Positions 51,824-63,346 of a stretch of DNA of 64,000 nt are shown here, one piece after another. This DNA comes from Topomyia yanbarensis. Lineage: Eukaryota; Arthropoda; Insecta; Diptera; Culicidae. Positions within the stretch are counted from its first letter, which is position 1. Each line of letters begins with the position of its first letter. The position numbers were made by a program, and so were the translations under genes. The DNA is taken from positions 391,299,037 through 391,363,036 of the forward strand of contig NC_080672.1 in assembly GCF_030247195.1 (NCBI RefSeq), written 5' to 3'. A model generated the notes under the pieces. It ran no database searches. It worked only from the letters and a program-made list of their open reading frames with translations, and was not told the DNA's origin.

Positions 51824-52200
51824 GATTTGGACATGTTAGCCGCACAACTAAATGAATTGGGCGTCTCCCAACAGTCACAGCAAGCACAGCCGGAAGCGCC
51901 ACCACGTAATAACCGACAGCAGCAGCAGCAGCAACAGTCTAGCAGCAGTAGTAGTGTCAACAGTAGCAAACCGCCCGCAACCGCCGTCGCTGCCAACGGT
52001 AACAACAACGGAACCGGCGGCGGCGGCGGCGTTGGTGGTGGTCTTGGCGGCAATAACAATAACAACAATCACCACCACGCCCAACCGATCAACCCGCTGG
52101 ATCCGATCGAAAGCTCCGACTCGGACTCGGAACCGGAGGAACCCAACGATCGGGCGCGCAACGACGGTACGCTGCTGGCCAGCGATCCGCCGAAGCCACT
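51824..52200 (+). CDS. msn: Misshapen, low-complexity linker exon (poly-Q, poly-S, poly-G, poly-N)
   Basis: This 377-nt exon follows CGCATAG and ends before GTAAGT, leaving two bases (CT) of a Leu codon. It encodes DLDMLAAQLNELGVSQQ, a conserved short helix of the family linker, then NNR-Q7-S6, a KPPATAVAANG spacer, a Gly-rich run with (GGC)n codons, N6-H3, and the acidic SSDSDSEPEEPNDRARNDGT then LLASDPPKPL. The Q run is mixed CAG/CAA after five CAG repeats. Homopolymer runs vary widely in length between insects, so they are probably disordered spacer. The acidic block has Ser followed by acidic residues, which suits casein kinase 2-type phosphorylation (inference). Confidence 0.93.
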
Positions 52201-52944
52201 GTAAGTATCCCTAGCTTCCCGATCGGAGTGGTCCGGTGGGACGCAACGATCGCTTCTGTTACACATGCATACATACATACTCAGCTTTCGTAGCATATCA
52301 CCACCTATTGAACTAGTTTTTTTTGGTTAGTTGCGGTTAGATCGGAAAACAGTGTCTCACAATACGTTGGTGGGTTTCGGAATTTTGCATATCTCGAATA
52401 GTTTGAGTTTTCGGTTATGATCAATTATTACGGTTGAGTTTACGGTTATGATCAACTATTACGGGAACGAGAAGAACCCTTTTATATAGTGTACGTTTTA
52501 AGACAAAATTTAAATGAGTTATTTTTATAGGTTTTTGTGTTTTTCTAGTTTACATTGTATTACGACCTCAAGTTATTCTTTGTCACAAATGAGCACTTTT
52601 CTATATTACTGTTATTTGGTTACTTATTAAAATGTAACTTGACAAACTCAAGGTGTACACAATATGTAAGTTATCTCGGAAAATTTTTAGACTAAATTCA
52701 GACATTTATTCTACTGCATAATCAAACACAAAATATGTACCAATGTACTTTTCATACATAATTGTACTCCTACTGCACTGAAAATCTGTCTCCAACATGT
52801 TTGGATGTGTCAGTACAAAACAACGGATACAACTGTTTTCAATATTTTGAACGATTGTCGTGATAGCAAAAAACCGCAAAAAAAACCTACCAAAATTAAG
52901 TGCCAGTACAAAAATGTGCTATCAAAGGCCAAAAATAAGGTTGG
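52201..52944. other. msn: Start of msn intron 5
   Basis: A 31-bp segment containing GGTTATGATCAATTATTACG is duplicated in tandem (52401-52432 and 52433-52463). Nothing else recognised. Confidence 0.55.
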
Positions 52945-53420
52945 ATAATTAATGCGCAAATTGGAATAACAATTTGGTATTTCAAACTCAGCTGTCCGCT
53001 GTATTTTGAAGAAAGACAACGTAATTTATAATAAACGAAAGCCAGCAGTAAAATATTTAGATAAACTACTCGAAAAATACCAATTTGCTGCCGTAAACTT
53101 CACCGTAAACAAATTGCGAATGACAAATTCATCATTTTGTATGGTGAATCGTATTTTTCATTTTCACGCAATAAAGTTAGTGAAAACGATGGATAGTACA
53201 CTGACAACATTTACCAGATGATGCTAAATTTGCCGGTAAATCGAACTACGAGCCGAAAGTGTTTATGTGGGCAGTAGATCGGCTCGAGGTTGTTTGGAAA
53301 AATTTAAACTGATCCTAGTTAGCGAGCGCAGCACTTTTTGAACGCTTGGTTGCTCCTCGAAATGCGTTTAAAGCTAGAAATTGGTATGGCAAAATTTACT
53401 GATTTGCATCTCCACTAATA
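52945..53420 (+). pseudogene. Tc1/mariner-type transposase relic, plus strand
   Basis: A frame reads QFGISNSAVRCILKKDNVIY, which is like the second helix-turn-helix of this transposase group, then KRKPAVKYLDKLLEKYQ. In a second frame DDAKFAGKSNYEPKVFMWAV (about 53218-53277) resembles the KFAGKSKFEPKVMVWVAIS-like core strand. Frameshifts and stops are frequent and the rest is not recognisable. It differs from the relics in intron 1. Confidence 0.55.
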
Positions 53421-53535
53421 CAGATTGCTATTTCACTCAAGTTGAAAAATCTATGAAATTAAAAAAAAATAGTCCATAATGTGACTAACAATTTTGACAA
53501 AAACTGTAACCTGCTAGGATTTTTATTAAAATGTT

Positions 53536-53694
53536 TTTTTTTGATTATGGAGGTTTTAACCTAAGGGTCTTTCACTTCTTTTCGGGTTAGAGAAATCTCT
53601 TTTGGGGAAATCTCTAACCCGGGTGGGGAATCGAACCCAGGTAAGCTGGCGTACAAGGCAATCGATTTACCAACTACGCTATGCCCGTCCCCTC
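53536..53694 (-). mobile_element. tRNA-derived SINE (second family), full length with 8-bp target duplication
   Basis: The minus strand has ATAGCGTAGTTGGTAAATCG (A box) and GGGTTCGATTCCCC (B box), a TTAAAACCTCCATAATC tail and an A-run. Direct repeats AAAATGTT flank it at 53528-53535 and 53695-53702. At 159 bp it gives the unbroken version of the SINE split at 35985-37722. Confidence 0.85.
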
Positions 53695-53702
53695 AAAATG
53701 TT

Positions 53703-54371
53703 ATTACAATTTTAAGATAGAAGGGATTAAATTAATCGCAGAAATTTATGAATATGTCAACACTGCAAATGTACCACCTGGAATCAGGAATCAGTAGCGA
53801 CTGGCTCAAATGGCACGTTCCCCATGTTGGTTGGAGCTTTGTGCCTTGCCTTGATTTGTCTTGTCATCATTCTCCTGATGGAGAGGACTGGGGAAGTGGT
53901 AAGGTAAGGGATAACGAAAATAACGACACAGAGACGGAAGTATTCTGCACTCCCAAGGGAATAAAAACACCTCTTGAAGAGCGCCTATATCAACACCCCC
54001 GTAGAGATATTGTCAATCAAATTTTGATTTTTTGGAAGCCATAGTTTAGTTTATAATCTTTTTTCGCCAAAAATTCCAAAGATCAGTCATCGATACAAAA
54101 ATATTCTCTGTAATCGACTTGGTTTTTAGAACTTCCCAGGAAATTGTCTGTGAAAAAGGCTTGTGGAAATCTATTCCCATCAGAACATCAGCACTCTTCT
54201 AACATTCCTTGGGATTCCTCGGAATATAAAGGAATACCTTATTCTGGTGAAGGTTATATGGTTCGACAATAGAACGGAAGTCCCCTGCCCTCCCATTTAT
54301 CTTCTCCAATCTCTGTTTCAACCAGGTACAGGTTTGTTTGTTATCCGGAGAGAACCAAATAATACCATACT
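53703..54371. other. Unassigned intron sequence
   Basis: The open frame at 53748-54044 (98 codons) has no recognised domain and is not called. Confidence 0.35.
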
Positions 54372-54375
54372 TTAA

Positions 54376-54576
54376 GGTTGGACAGAGAAAGGGTAAAATT
54401 CGCGAACGAAAAAAGCAGTTTTTTTCCATTCCGTATGTCAGATCTTCATAAAAATCGATCAGCAGTAATGTAACAACATTCTACATACGCTGATTGATTT
54501 TTATGAAGATCTGACATACGTTGTGGAAAAATACTGCTCTTTTCGTTTGCGAATTTGGCGCATTCTCTGTCCAACC
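54376..54576. mobile_element. Fold-back MITE, 201 bp, flanked by TTAA
   Basis: The two arms of nearly 100 bp are reverse complements with scattered mismatches. GGTTGGACAGAGAA at the left matches TTCTCTGTCCAACC at the right, and the inner arm TATGTCAGATCTTCATAAAA is perfectly matched. TTAA lies immediately outside both ends (54372-54375 and 54577-54580), consistent with a TTAA target duplication as used by piggyBac-type transposases. The ends do not have the usual piggyBac CCC start, so the superfamily is open. No coding capacity. Confidence 0.85.
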
Positions 54577-54580
54577 TTAA

Positions 54581-56938
54581 GCCAAACCCTCTGAAACTGG
54601 GGATGAAAGAGTTAGGAGGGATTGAAAAGAGACAATTGTGAAGATCTTTTAACAGCGCAGTCGACATTTCTCCAACCTTGCTTACACTCGATAAGTATTG
54701 AGACTCGAAAACTCTATACAATGAGCCAAAGTATTATTGATAAGAGCACCTCCGAGATTGGGCGTGTTTTGATAGGTTTTGATCATTTTTTTCATTTTAA
54801 AGAAATTAATAGAAGCACCTCCCTCACAACTGTCAGTATTCACATCCGATGTGCGAAGTGATTCATTTTTCGATTCACCGAAAATCATCTACTCGCACCA
54901 ACGGTTTAATAAAATAGAGTGGGAATGAACCTTCTAGCAAATTCCACACAATTTAATCCAATTTTTGCTACGACTTTTTCAAAATTGTATTATTATGCAG
55001 TATAACCGCAAGATGTTGCTACAGATGATCAAAAACGATTTACTTGTGATCAGAAACGAGGGTTCGAGCTCGTTGGGTACGAGCCAGTTTGCCAACTCAT
55101 GTGTAATACCGTCAGAGCATAGAGTTATATCTAGCACCTCTTCTCTACCAGACCGTGCAAATGTTGGGTGATTTCCTACATTAAGTATATGAAAATTTGT
55201 GCTGCTTAACTAGTCCATAAATTCGGTGCCTATCAAATTGATATCTGACCTGCCCCAAATTATCAGCGGGGTATTTGCATCACTGTCGATTATGAGTGGG
55301 AACCTTGGAGGAAACCCATTTCTGACACAGTATGATATAACCCTTTTAAAATCATTAGAAGCTATCATTATGCGGCAAATATGCCGAACAATTGACTTAT
55401 TTCCTGTTTAGTCACTGTCATATTGACTGTGACAGCAAAAATATCACGGGTTGTGAGGTCGGATATAAGAAATGCGTCAGTAGCACTATTCGCAAGTATA
55501 CATGCACGAGGCATTTCACATGGATTTGTCATGCTATTCTTGTTGAAAGCTACGAAGACGGGGTTAAGTAGTTTTCCAACATAGCCTTTTTGGAAATACG
55601 GTTCATGAACCGAAGCTAGAGATTCATAGTTGCTGTACGTTTATGCTGAAGATTAATTTGTGCTACTCTAACCATACTCGATCACAGCACTAGTTACACA
55701 TTTCATCGCCAGCAATTATTATACAGCAACTAGAAGACACCAAACACGTTGGCTTATGATCGCCGCTAGCTAACCCCGAAAAGGGGATTAGGGAAGTGTG
55801 GCCATTATTTGAATCCCACGATTTGCGAAAAAATAAACGTCTACTGTGTAAGAGATTCGGTTAACACAACAATAATAATATCCACGACACTTTGTGTGCG
55901 GCATGGCATATTTTAATCATGCCAGTCATTTCGTCCTCGGTACGGAGAAATACTTCGACTCGAGGACTCCTGCTTTCAGTCGCCGCCTCGTACATGGGAT
56001 CTGGCACACAGTAGATCAATTCTTGGCTGAGATACTTCAACATTTATATTTATATTTACAAAAATTCTTGATAGCAGACAATGGAGTGCGAATCGTGAAT
56101 ATACGTGCCCTACTCCGTCCTTTCTATTTCTTGGTCACGGTAAGCTTTATCCTCAAACAACGGTATGTAACTATGACACTAGCGTCACTATGATAATTCA
56201 TCGTGGTCGAACAATCGGATTGCTCCGAATCAATTTTAGACTTATAGGTCGCACGATCTTGAGTCGCCATTCTCCAGCTTCCTCGAACACCCGCTGCATG
56301 CATGCGCATCTTCCTTGATTGCTAGGTTTGTCGCAAAATCGGCGCCCTCGTTTCAAGTTTTCTGCTCAGCAGAACTAAGAAAAAGTTTTTACATTGTTAT
56401 ATGTTTTTAAATTTGTCAGACAAAAATTTAATTTTCTTTTAGAATATGATTAAACATTTTTTTAAAAAAATGTATTGATAAAAACTATTTTAATAAAAAC
56501 CTTCCTAAATGTTGTCACTTTTAAGATATTTTAAATTTTGTTTCAACAAATACAATTCTTTTCATAAGTTGTTTACGTTTCTCCATCAATGTTCAAAGTG
56601 ACAAAACATGATAAATAAATATTTTCAATAGAATTGTTATCCTAATTTTCCTAACAACAACTTCAACACATTTTTAAAACTTATACTATTGATCACAAAC
56701 AATTTATTTTGTTATAGGAAACGTTATTCCAAATAAAAATACTTATTTTAAAGTAGTCAAAAATGAAATTTATGTATATTTTAAATTTTGTTTCAATAAG
56801 AATAATTTATAAATTTAAAACCTTTTCGTAAATTATCCCCGTTCCTCCATATTGTTTTCAATGTGAACATGAAATGTTATGTAACTTGTCTTCTGATACC
56901 AAGGCGATAGCGTGCACAGGGCAAAATGAGCTAAAAAA
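54581..56938. other. Unassigned intron sequence
   Basis: No gene recognised. The part at 56330-56880 is very AT-rich and contains loosely repeated TTTTAAATTTTGTTTCAA phrases at about 56528 and 56781. Open frames of 60-100 codons lack recognisable content. Confidence 0.35.
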
Positions 56939-57451
56939 CCTGTTTTAATCCACCTAGTGGTGTAATTGTGCCTTTCTCATTTCTTTAAACTATGAGTCTA
57001 TGGCTGGTTATGTTCGTTTCAATTATGGAAACATCTACTACATTCTTAGTACACTTCACACCAACACACAATAGTTTGCTAGCTACGAACCTGATGAGCT
57101 ATGTGTCGACAGTAAAATAAAAAAATATCATACTTTATTAGCCTAATCAGCATTAGTTCAATGTTGCCTTCTTGCTAACTACGAACAAACCACTCCCCAG
57201 CTTAATTCGGAATACCTTGTGCTATAGCGGTGGTATAAAGATGATGGGGTTGAAAGGGGGAGGGGTATGAGTGATGGATGGGGTGGTGGCTTGGGGGGGG
57301 GTGCAATGAGGGGTGATAAAAGGGGAATTTAAATTGGCGGTGACCGCGAGTGGGAGGGGGGGGGGTGTAACCCAGAAACCTTATGTCAATGCCGGGATTA
57401 GGTTGACGATTTTTAGAGTGATTGCATATCCTCTATAAGAGAAAGGCAAAA
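56939..57451 (+). mobile_element. GAAAGGCAAA-ended element, short variant (copy E), G-rich core
   Basis: This starts CCTGTTTTAATCCACCTAGT, then GTGCCTTTCTCATT, and ends AGAGAAAGGCAAAA. A core of about 130 bp is G-rich on this strand, with G9 (57293-57301) and G10 (57356-57365). The pentamer AGCTA occurs close outside both ends (about 56929 and 57452), a possible target duplication. Confidence 0.7.
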
Positions 57452-57812
57452 AGCTACGTGCATGACCCCTTAGCTGACAATTAGCTAAAATATATATTTT
57501 CGAAATCTGGACGGATCTGATTTTTTCAGATTTGGATGAATTTGAAGCTGACAAGTCCATACAAGTTACAAGTAGTGTTATAACTAGTGCATTAGGAAAA
57601 GATTGCAGATTTAAAATAACTCATTTACTCCTTTTATAAACTGGCTGTCCAAAAATGGACGAAAGCAAACAGAACAGAATCGAATATGATTTTTAATTAT
57701 TCGAGTTGTTTGAAACACCCAAAGAACATCAATTTGAAAGAACAATGTGAACAATGGACTAGTTCGCTATGGACGTGTGTGGCAAAGATCTATTTTGCGG
57801 AAAGTACAGTCG

Positions 57813-57918
57813 CAATGAGACGAGAAGGTATTTATGGAACATTGTTGTCATGTTATTGTAATGGTACACGTACAACAACATGACAACAATGTTCCATAAA
57901 TAACTTCTCGTCTCATTG
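57813..57918. repeat. Near-perfect 48-bp hairpin with 10-nt loop
   Basis: The arm 57813-57860 (starting CAATGAGACGAGAAGGTATT) and the arm 57871-57918 are reverse complements at 46 of 48 positions. The loop is ATGGTACACG. It lies in an otherwise unremarkable intron segment. No TSD was recognised. It may be a young fold-back element, a precursor for small RNAs, or a replication-generated palindrome. Confidence 0.9.
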
Positions 57919-58544
57919 TACGATTGATAGATTATAGTGAAGATCCGCTTTTATCAGCCCACAATTTTGTCAGCCTCATATGAAAATTGATAGTTGATAG
58001 TTTGATGAGCTCTAGCAGACGAACCAAGTCGAATTCGAGTAAATTTTTTCTTGAGCATATTTTTCTTATCTTAGAGATCCTTAATACGAAAAAAATCCAA
58101 ATTTTAATTTTATTTTAAATTTTGCGTTGTCTGACCCTATTAAGCGAAATTTATGCTAAATAATCGGAAATAATTATGAAGTTATATCTTGGGACTAGAA
58201 AAGAATATTTTAAGAGCTTCGGTTTGTTAAAAAAAAAGAAAAATATATGTCCCGATTTTGTCAATATCCCCGTTTTAACAGCCTAAAACTCACCAAAGGG
58301 CTGTTAAAAACGTATCTTCACTGTATTATAATTGTCTAAAATTGATGCAAGTTATTATGAAAATTCTGCTAGTTAACTTGAGTGCTTATGCTACAGAATT
58401 TGCGAAGTTAAAGGCTGATGAAGTACTATCTCTGATAGTCGACATTAAGCTAACGAGGCATCAATACTTATTAATTTGCGCATAAGTAGTAGAAAGGCGC
58501 CTCTTAATATTTGTCTAGATTATAAGAGAAGCGCTTTTTCTAAA
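57919..58544. other. Unassigned intron sequence
   Basis: AT-rich, no gene or repeat recognised. Confidence 0.35.
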
Positions 58545-58680
58545 GATACTTATAGTTTTCCGATCTGTTTACTTCACATCCTTGCTCTCATTTGAGTACT
58601 ATGGCTCTAAATTTTCAAAACTTTTCCTACCCAACCCAGTAATCTCAAGCTAATTAAATGTCGTTAAAATGTAAAAAAGT
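58545..58680 (+). repeat. Dispersed repeat, copy 3 (3' part)
   Basis: This matches 9940-9975 and the reverse complement of 45708-45830: TTTTCCGATCTGTTTACTTC, ACTATGGCTCTAAATTT, CAGTAATCTCAAGCTAATT, GTCGTTAAAATGTAAAAAAG. Confidence 0.65.
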
Positions 58681-59519
58681 GTTATACCTAAATCGAAAAT
58701 CAACCGAATTGAGGCTAGCCTAAACACACAATTAATAAAATCGACGATTAAAACCTGTTACCGCGACTGAACCTGCAAGCGGAGCATCCCTCGGTCGATG
58801 GTGACGTTTGGTTTTTCGCAACTAGCTCCCGATCGTTGTGTCCGTGTGAGAACTGTCAAAAAACCGAAAAAGTTCACATGTGGTTTGTGATATTCTTCTG
58901 GACCTGCTATTGGAAATATTACGGAATTAACTAAATACTTACCGTGAGTAACCTGATAAAGAAAGAAATTTAAATTATAATTTATAAATACTTGCCTTAA
59001 AATTGATAATACTTACCTACAGTAGTAGGAAATAGGAAAGGAAGATAGTTGGAAAGCTGGTCGGAAGAGTAGTTAGCGAGGGAGGAAAATTTGAAAGTAA
59101 GAGAGTAAAATTATATGCGAAAGATGAAATTTAATAAAAATTTATATAGGTTTAGCCTGCATCAAAAAGGTGTTTGCTCATTATTTCTTTCCGTTCGAGG
59201 ACGACCGAACAAAACCAACAAACAATACCGAGTTGATAGCTGAAAGTCATAGTAAGAATGTCGATAGATTCTATCATCTTATATAAAATTTGTAGTAAAA
59301 AAAGTTACAGTTCACTAAAGTACGTTGAAATCTAATCCGCAAGGACCGAATTGACGATAATGAAATCAGATAGTTTATTTATGTTCTCTTTCGTATTTAT
59401 TACCAACTATTGGCAAAACCTATATCATAAAATGTGACAGAATCGATTAATCACTATAAGATGAATCGTTCTGCTCTTTTCGATATCAAATTTGAGCTGA
59501 GCGACTCCAAATTCAATTA
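58681..59519. other. Unassigned; GC-balanced block at 58740-58870
   Basis: The block directly after dispersed repeat copy 3 has higher GC than its surroundings and CG-containing text (CATCCCTCGGTCGATGGTGA, CTAGCTCCCGATCGTTGTGT). It may be the body or 5' end of a neighbouring mobile element. Not resolved. Confidence 0.3.
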
Positions 59520-60538
59520 TAATATATGGCTATGGGACGAAATTCTCTGAAAATGTATATGGCCGATGAAGAGAATATAGGTCAAAGGAGAGGGAGGGGG
59601 CGGGTATGTAGAAAGAGATGGTGTGAGGGGAAGTTAAGATGGAGTATGCAACACCCAACACCATATTATACCCTCCATTTGAGATATGGTTTATGAAAAT
59701 CGGTTCAGTCATCACCTTAGAATCGATGTGACTAATTCTGGAATATGTCCAGGAACCCGAAAATTCCGGAACTGACAATAGTGGACATTATGTTCAAAGA
59801 ATCTTTGATTGGCCATCAGTGATCTAGACTTGCAAATAGAAATGATGTGATCTATACTTGCAAATAGAAATGGATTTTTATCCCTTGAAGTATTACGATT
59901 TTACCGGTTTATACGGGAAATTCCTATGTGGTCCCAATAAACAACCTGTAACTCCGGAACCAAATGTCAGATACGAATGAAATTCAATAACAGTCCATGG
60001 GAGTATTGTATGTTTCATTTGAAACCAAATTTATGAAAATCGGTCAAGAATTCCCTGAGAAAAAGGTGTGAGATTAACTTACGAACTTGGAAAGTACCCG
60101 GGGCATCAAGAACCGTCATAGGTGGCCAATGTGGTCAAAACTGCTTAGAATGACCATTAGTGATCTAGACCCGCAAATTCGAGTTATGTTGCCCCCTTTT
60201 TAATATGTATTACACCATTTGGACATCATGGTGTTACCATTTTATATGGGAATTTGCTGGGTGACCGCACTCTCCAGTCCGTAACTCCGGAACCGGAAGT
60301 CCGATCGACAAAAAATTCAATAGCAGCTTATTTCATTTGAAATCAAGTTTGAGCGATTCGGTTCAGCCATCTCTGAGAAAAGTGAGTGAGTTTTGAAAAC
60401 ACACACACACACATACAGACATTTGTCAATTTCGACGAACTGAGTCGAATGGTATATGAAACTCGGCCCTCCGGGCCTCGTTTGGAAAGTCGGTTTTCAG
60501 AGTGATTGCATATCCTTTCTATATGAGAAAGGCAAAAA
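59520..60538 (+). mobile_element. GAAAGGCAAA-ended element, long variant (copy D)
   Basis: It parallels copy C: a G-rich segment (59586-59600), CATTTGAGATATGG, TGTAACTCCGGAACC, GTGGCCAATGTGGTC, GTAACTCCGGAACCGGAAGT, CGGTTCAGCCATCTCTGAGA, a CA run, ACGAACTGAGTCGAATGG, TCGGCCCTCCGGGCCTCG, and the terminal hairpin ending at about 60537. Its 5' terminus is not identifiable, so it is probably truncated. Confidence 0.7.
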
Positions 60539-62230
60539 ACAAAGACTATTTACTGATACTATAGATAGAGAGGAGAAATTCGCGCGAGATATTTCGTTCG
60601 TCTTTTGGGCAGATCGACAACGTGTTCTTAATGTTCTGCGTGACCCGAAACCGCGTGATATTGGTAACAGAACATTCCGAATAGCGAACGTCGATTCTGA
60701 CTATTATTTAGTGATGTGTAAGATTCGTGCAATACCCCAACGGCTGTCGACTCAAGATTCCGAGGAATGTTTCCAAAAACTGGTCGAATAACGAAACCTT
60801 AGAATTCAAATGGAGTCTTTGTGATTGTGTCAGTTCAAATCATATGGAAATGGATGCCAATTCATTATGAATAAAATACAGAAAATTTGAATTTGGTAAT
60901 TAACGAATTTTTTCCGATGTTCCAACTTACATTTTCTAGATAATAACGTTGACGAACACAAAATCAATGTTTTTTGTCAAAAAAGAGCTTTAGTGTGCTG
61001 AAATCACAAATTGTTTATCGGAAAGTTGAAGTATAATGTTGAAAAATTGCGTTATAAAAAAGCTTCATTGGGATTGAAATTTAAGAATTCCTAAAAAGTC
61101 AAGTTAATTGCTATTTATAACGTACATATGAGTGCTGAATTGAGTGGAGTTATTGGATTTTGTATATAAGGTCTCGTTCTTAAGTTTTGCACCTTAAAAA
61201 TGAAGAAATATAAAGTAAATGCTCAAAACAAGTTTAGCGATCAACATAGTTTTGGTTTTGTCATCCTCGGAGGCTTAGTAGCGTCGAAAAAGTTCTAAGG
61301 CATAATGCAGTGCAAGATACAATAATTGTGGTGATTAATGTACAAAATTAACTTTTCAAATAATATAGGTAAAACTTTTAGGTCTTCAGCAAAGTTATTG
61401 AGAATGCTATTGCGAACAACTTTGTTGAAGACGTGAATGCTCTGTGGTATCAAATTGCGGTAAGGTAATTAGGTAATTTGCGAAAAAACCTTTGAAACAA
61501 GTTGTTCAAATATTGTTGTTTCTAAAAACTCTAATATTTGTGTGGTCTTCTGCAAAGTTGTTTAAAATAATCAAATACACACTTTTATCCAAAACATACA
61601 ATGGTTGTATCGAAGAAATTTTTTATAAAAAAGTCGATAATATTATTTTATATCTAGATATGCCGAACAAACAAACTCTCATATCTTTAATAAAGTTCTT
61701 TCAAATGACATTTTCAACCACTTTATTGAAGACACCACGCACCTCGCTAATTTGTTTTTAATGAGTTAATTATTCTGTCAGGAGATGCGCTGTATTATTG
61801 TACATTATCTTCGAAGATCTAAAGTGAACGGTTTTGAAATTATTCATATCATGGCCGTAAAAAACGGTTTTTGAATATTCATTTAATTTTTCTTCACTTT
61901 AAAACTGCTCAAAGTGAGAATGAGGCCATGTGTACAAAATCTTACTTGGGTAAAGTGCCTATTTTCATCACATTAAGAAGGATACTCATTGATTACTCGG
62001 CCTTCAATCAATGGAATGCGTACAAATTGACATCAACAGCTTTGCTTCGTTGTTAAGAACCAAGATAATAACTGGGTAACGGGTAGGGTGATAATAGAAA
62101 CATGGCCAAAATAGGCTCATCACCCTATACCATTGCATTTTCCACTCAAATGTGCGAGCACCATAAATAGCTACATACTACATTTTTTGTCTTAATTCCC
62201 GATGGCTATTTTTATAATTGATAATACAAA
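60539..62230. other. Unassigned intron sequence
   Basis: The phrase AACTTTGTTGAAGAC-type (61419) and its variants ACTTTATTGAAGACACC (61717), TTTAATAAAGTTCTTTCAAA and TCTTCAGCAAAGTTATT (61383) recur. This suggests an old repeat with period about 150 bp. No coding gene recognised; short frames have no domain match. Confidence 0.4.
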
Positions 62231-62232
62231 AG

Positions 62233-62631
62233 AACCTGTTTTAATCCACCTAGTGGTGCAATTGTGCCTTTCTCATTTGTCCAAACTACGATTCCATGGT
62301 TATGTTCAATACAACGGTGGAAATGTATATTACATATTCAGTACGATTTGCACATACATAAAATGGATCGACAACCACTATTTTGAGATGCTATGTGTCG
62401 ACACTGAAACATCGCATGAAACCAGCGGCGGATCAAGGAAGAGGATCCGGGGTGTCCGGACCATGCCGAAAATTTTCAACTTGTTAAGAAATTTTAAACT
62501 AGTTTCAATTTTAAAGTAGCAACCCCTCACTGGATACTCCTACCTACGCCTAAAAAGTAAAAAAAAATGGCCGGGATTAAGTTGACGATTTTTAGAGTGA
62601 TTGCACAACCTTTCTATATGAGAAAGGCAAA
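62233..62631 (+). mobile_element. GAAAGGCAAA-ended element, short variant (copy F)
   Basis: This starts AACCTGTTTTAATCCACCTA, then TTGTGCCTTTCTCATTTGTC, and ends ACCTTTCTATATGAGAAAGG plus CAAAA. It is highly similar throughout to copy A at 11857-12258, about 50 kb away, but has GGGGTG where copy A has the G18 tract. Confidence 0.8.
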
Positions 62632-63162
62632 ACTTATATAAACTGATTCTGAAGTATTTGAGACAAACAGAAAACGCCATTTGTCATCAGATTCTTCCTA
62701 CTTAGCAAACAACCATCTGTTGTCACAGTATACTCAAGCTGGTTTTTATGTTGAACAGTGTAATCTGTGATTTATACCTCGTATTTGTGAGACACTGTAG
62801 ATAAGTTATTCAAGAATCAATAGATCTAACGAAATAGGTATATTATATTCATTACGCTACGACAAATCATATTCTTAACGAACGTAAACCTCATTTGTTA
62901 CACCATCATCACTAACCATTCCATGTTTTTGTGTCTGCATTTTTCCTATTCTTTTACTATGTTTCCGTTTATGTTACTTTACTTGTCACACTACACGTTC
63001 CCTTCTATAACCCGTCATTATCTTTTTTTTTTGGAAAAAATTCACCCTTCGCACATACCTCTCCGTTCGATTTCGTTCTCTTTCTTCTCTGTTCGCCTTC
63101 TGTTTCGTCCTGTTTTTCGTTTTTTTTGGTTCCATTATGTTCAGTCCCGAATTCTCCTATAG
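62632..63162. other. msn: End of msn intron 5
   Basis: No gene recognised. A pyrimidine-rich tract occupies about 62925-63130 and leads to acceptor TCCTATAG ending at 63162. Confidence 0.6.
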
Positions 63163-63346
63163 GCCCGGTGGATTGGGAGTGCTGGCCGAGTCGGATCCAG
63201 CCACGACGACTACGCCTGGGGGCAGCAACAACAGCGTACTATCGCCTCCCGGCAGTGGAAGCGGCGGAGGTGGACCCCCCAATCGACCGCTACCGCCGAC
63301 ACCGGATGACGACGATACCCAGGGTGATCGGACGCTGATCAAGAGG
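63163..63346 (+). CDS. msn: Misshapen, linker exon with second RPLPPTP motif
   Basis: This 184-nt exon follows TCCTATAG and ends before GTAAGT. Its first base (G) completes the Leu codon (CT+G) from the exon ending at 52200, and it finishes in phase 0. It encodes PGGLGVLAESDPATTTTPGG, a Ser/Gly-rich spacer with a short G4 run, PPNRPLPPTPDDDDTQGDRT and LIKR. The NRPLPPTPDDDDxQGDRTLI block is a signature of the insect and vertebrate kinase linker, so the exon order is secure. The RPLPPTP motif repeats the one in the exon at 48514-48750. The following exon, with the rest of the linker and the CNH domain, is beyond the window. Confidence 0.95.

Noticed and set aside
51814..52296. Long open frames on the minus strand and alternative + frames across the 51.8-52.2 kb exon
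   Set aside because: They are shadows of the repetitive Gln/Gly/Asn codons of the msn exon.
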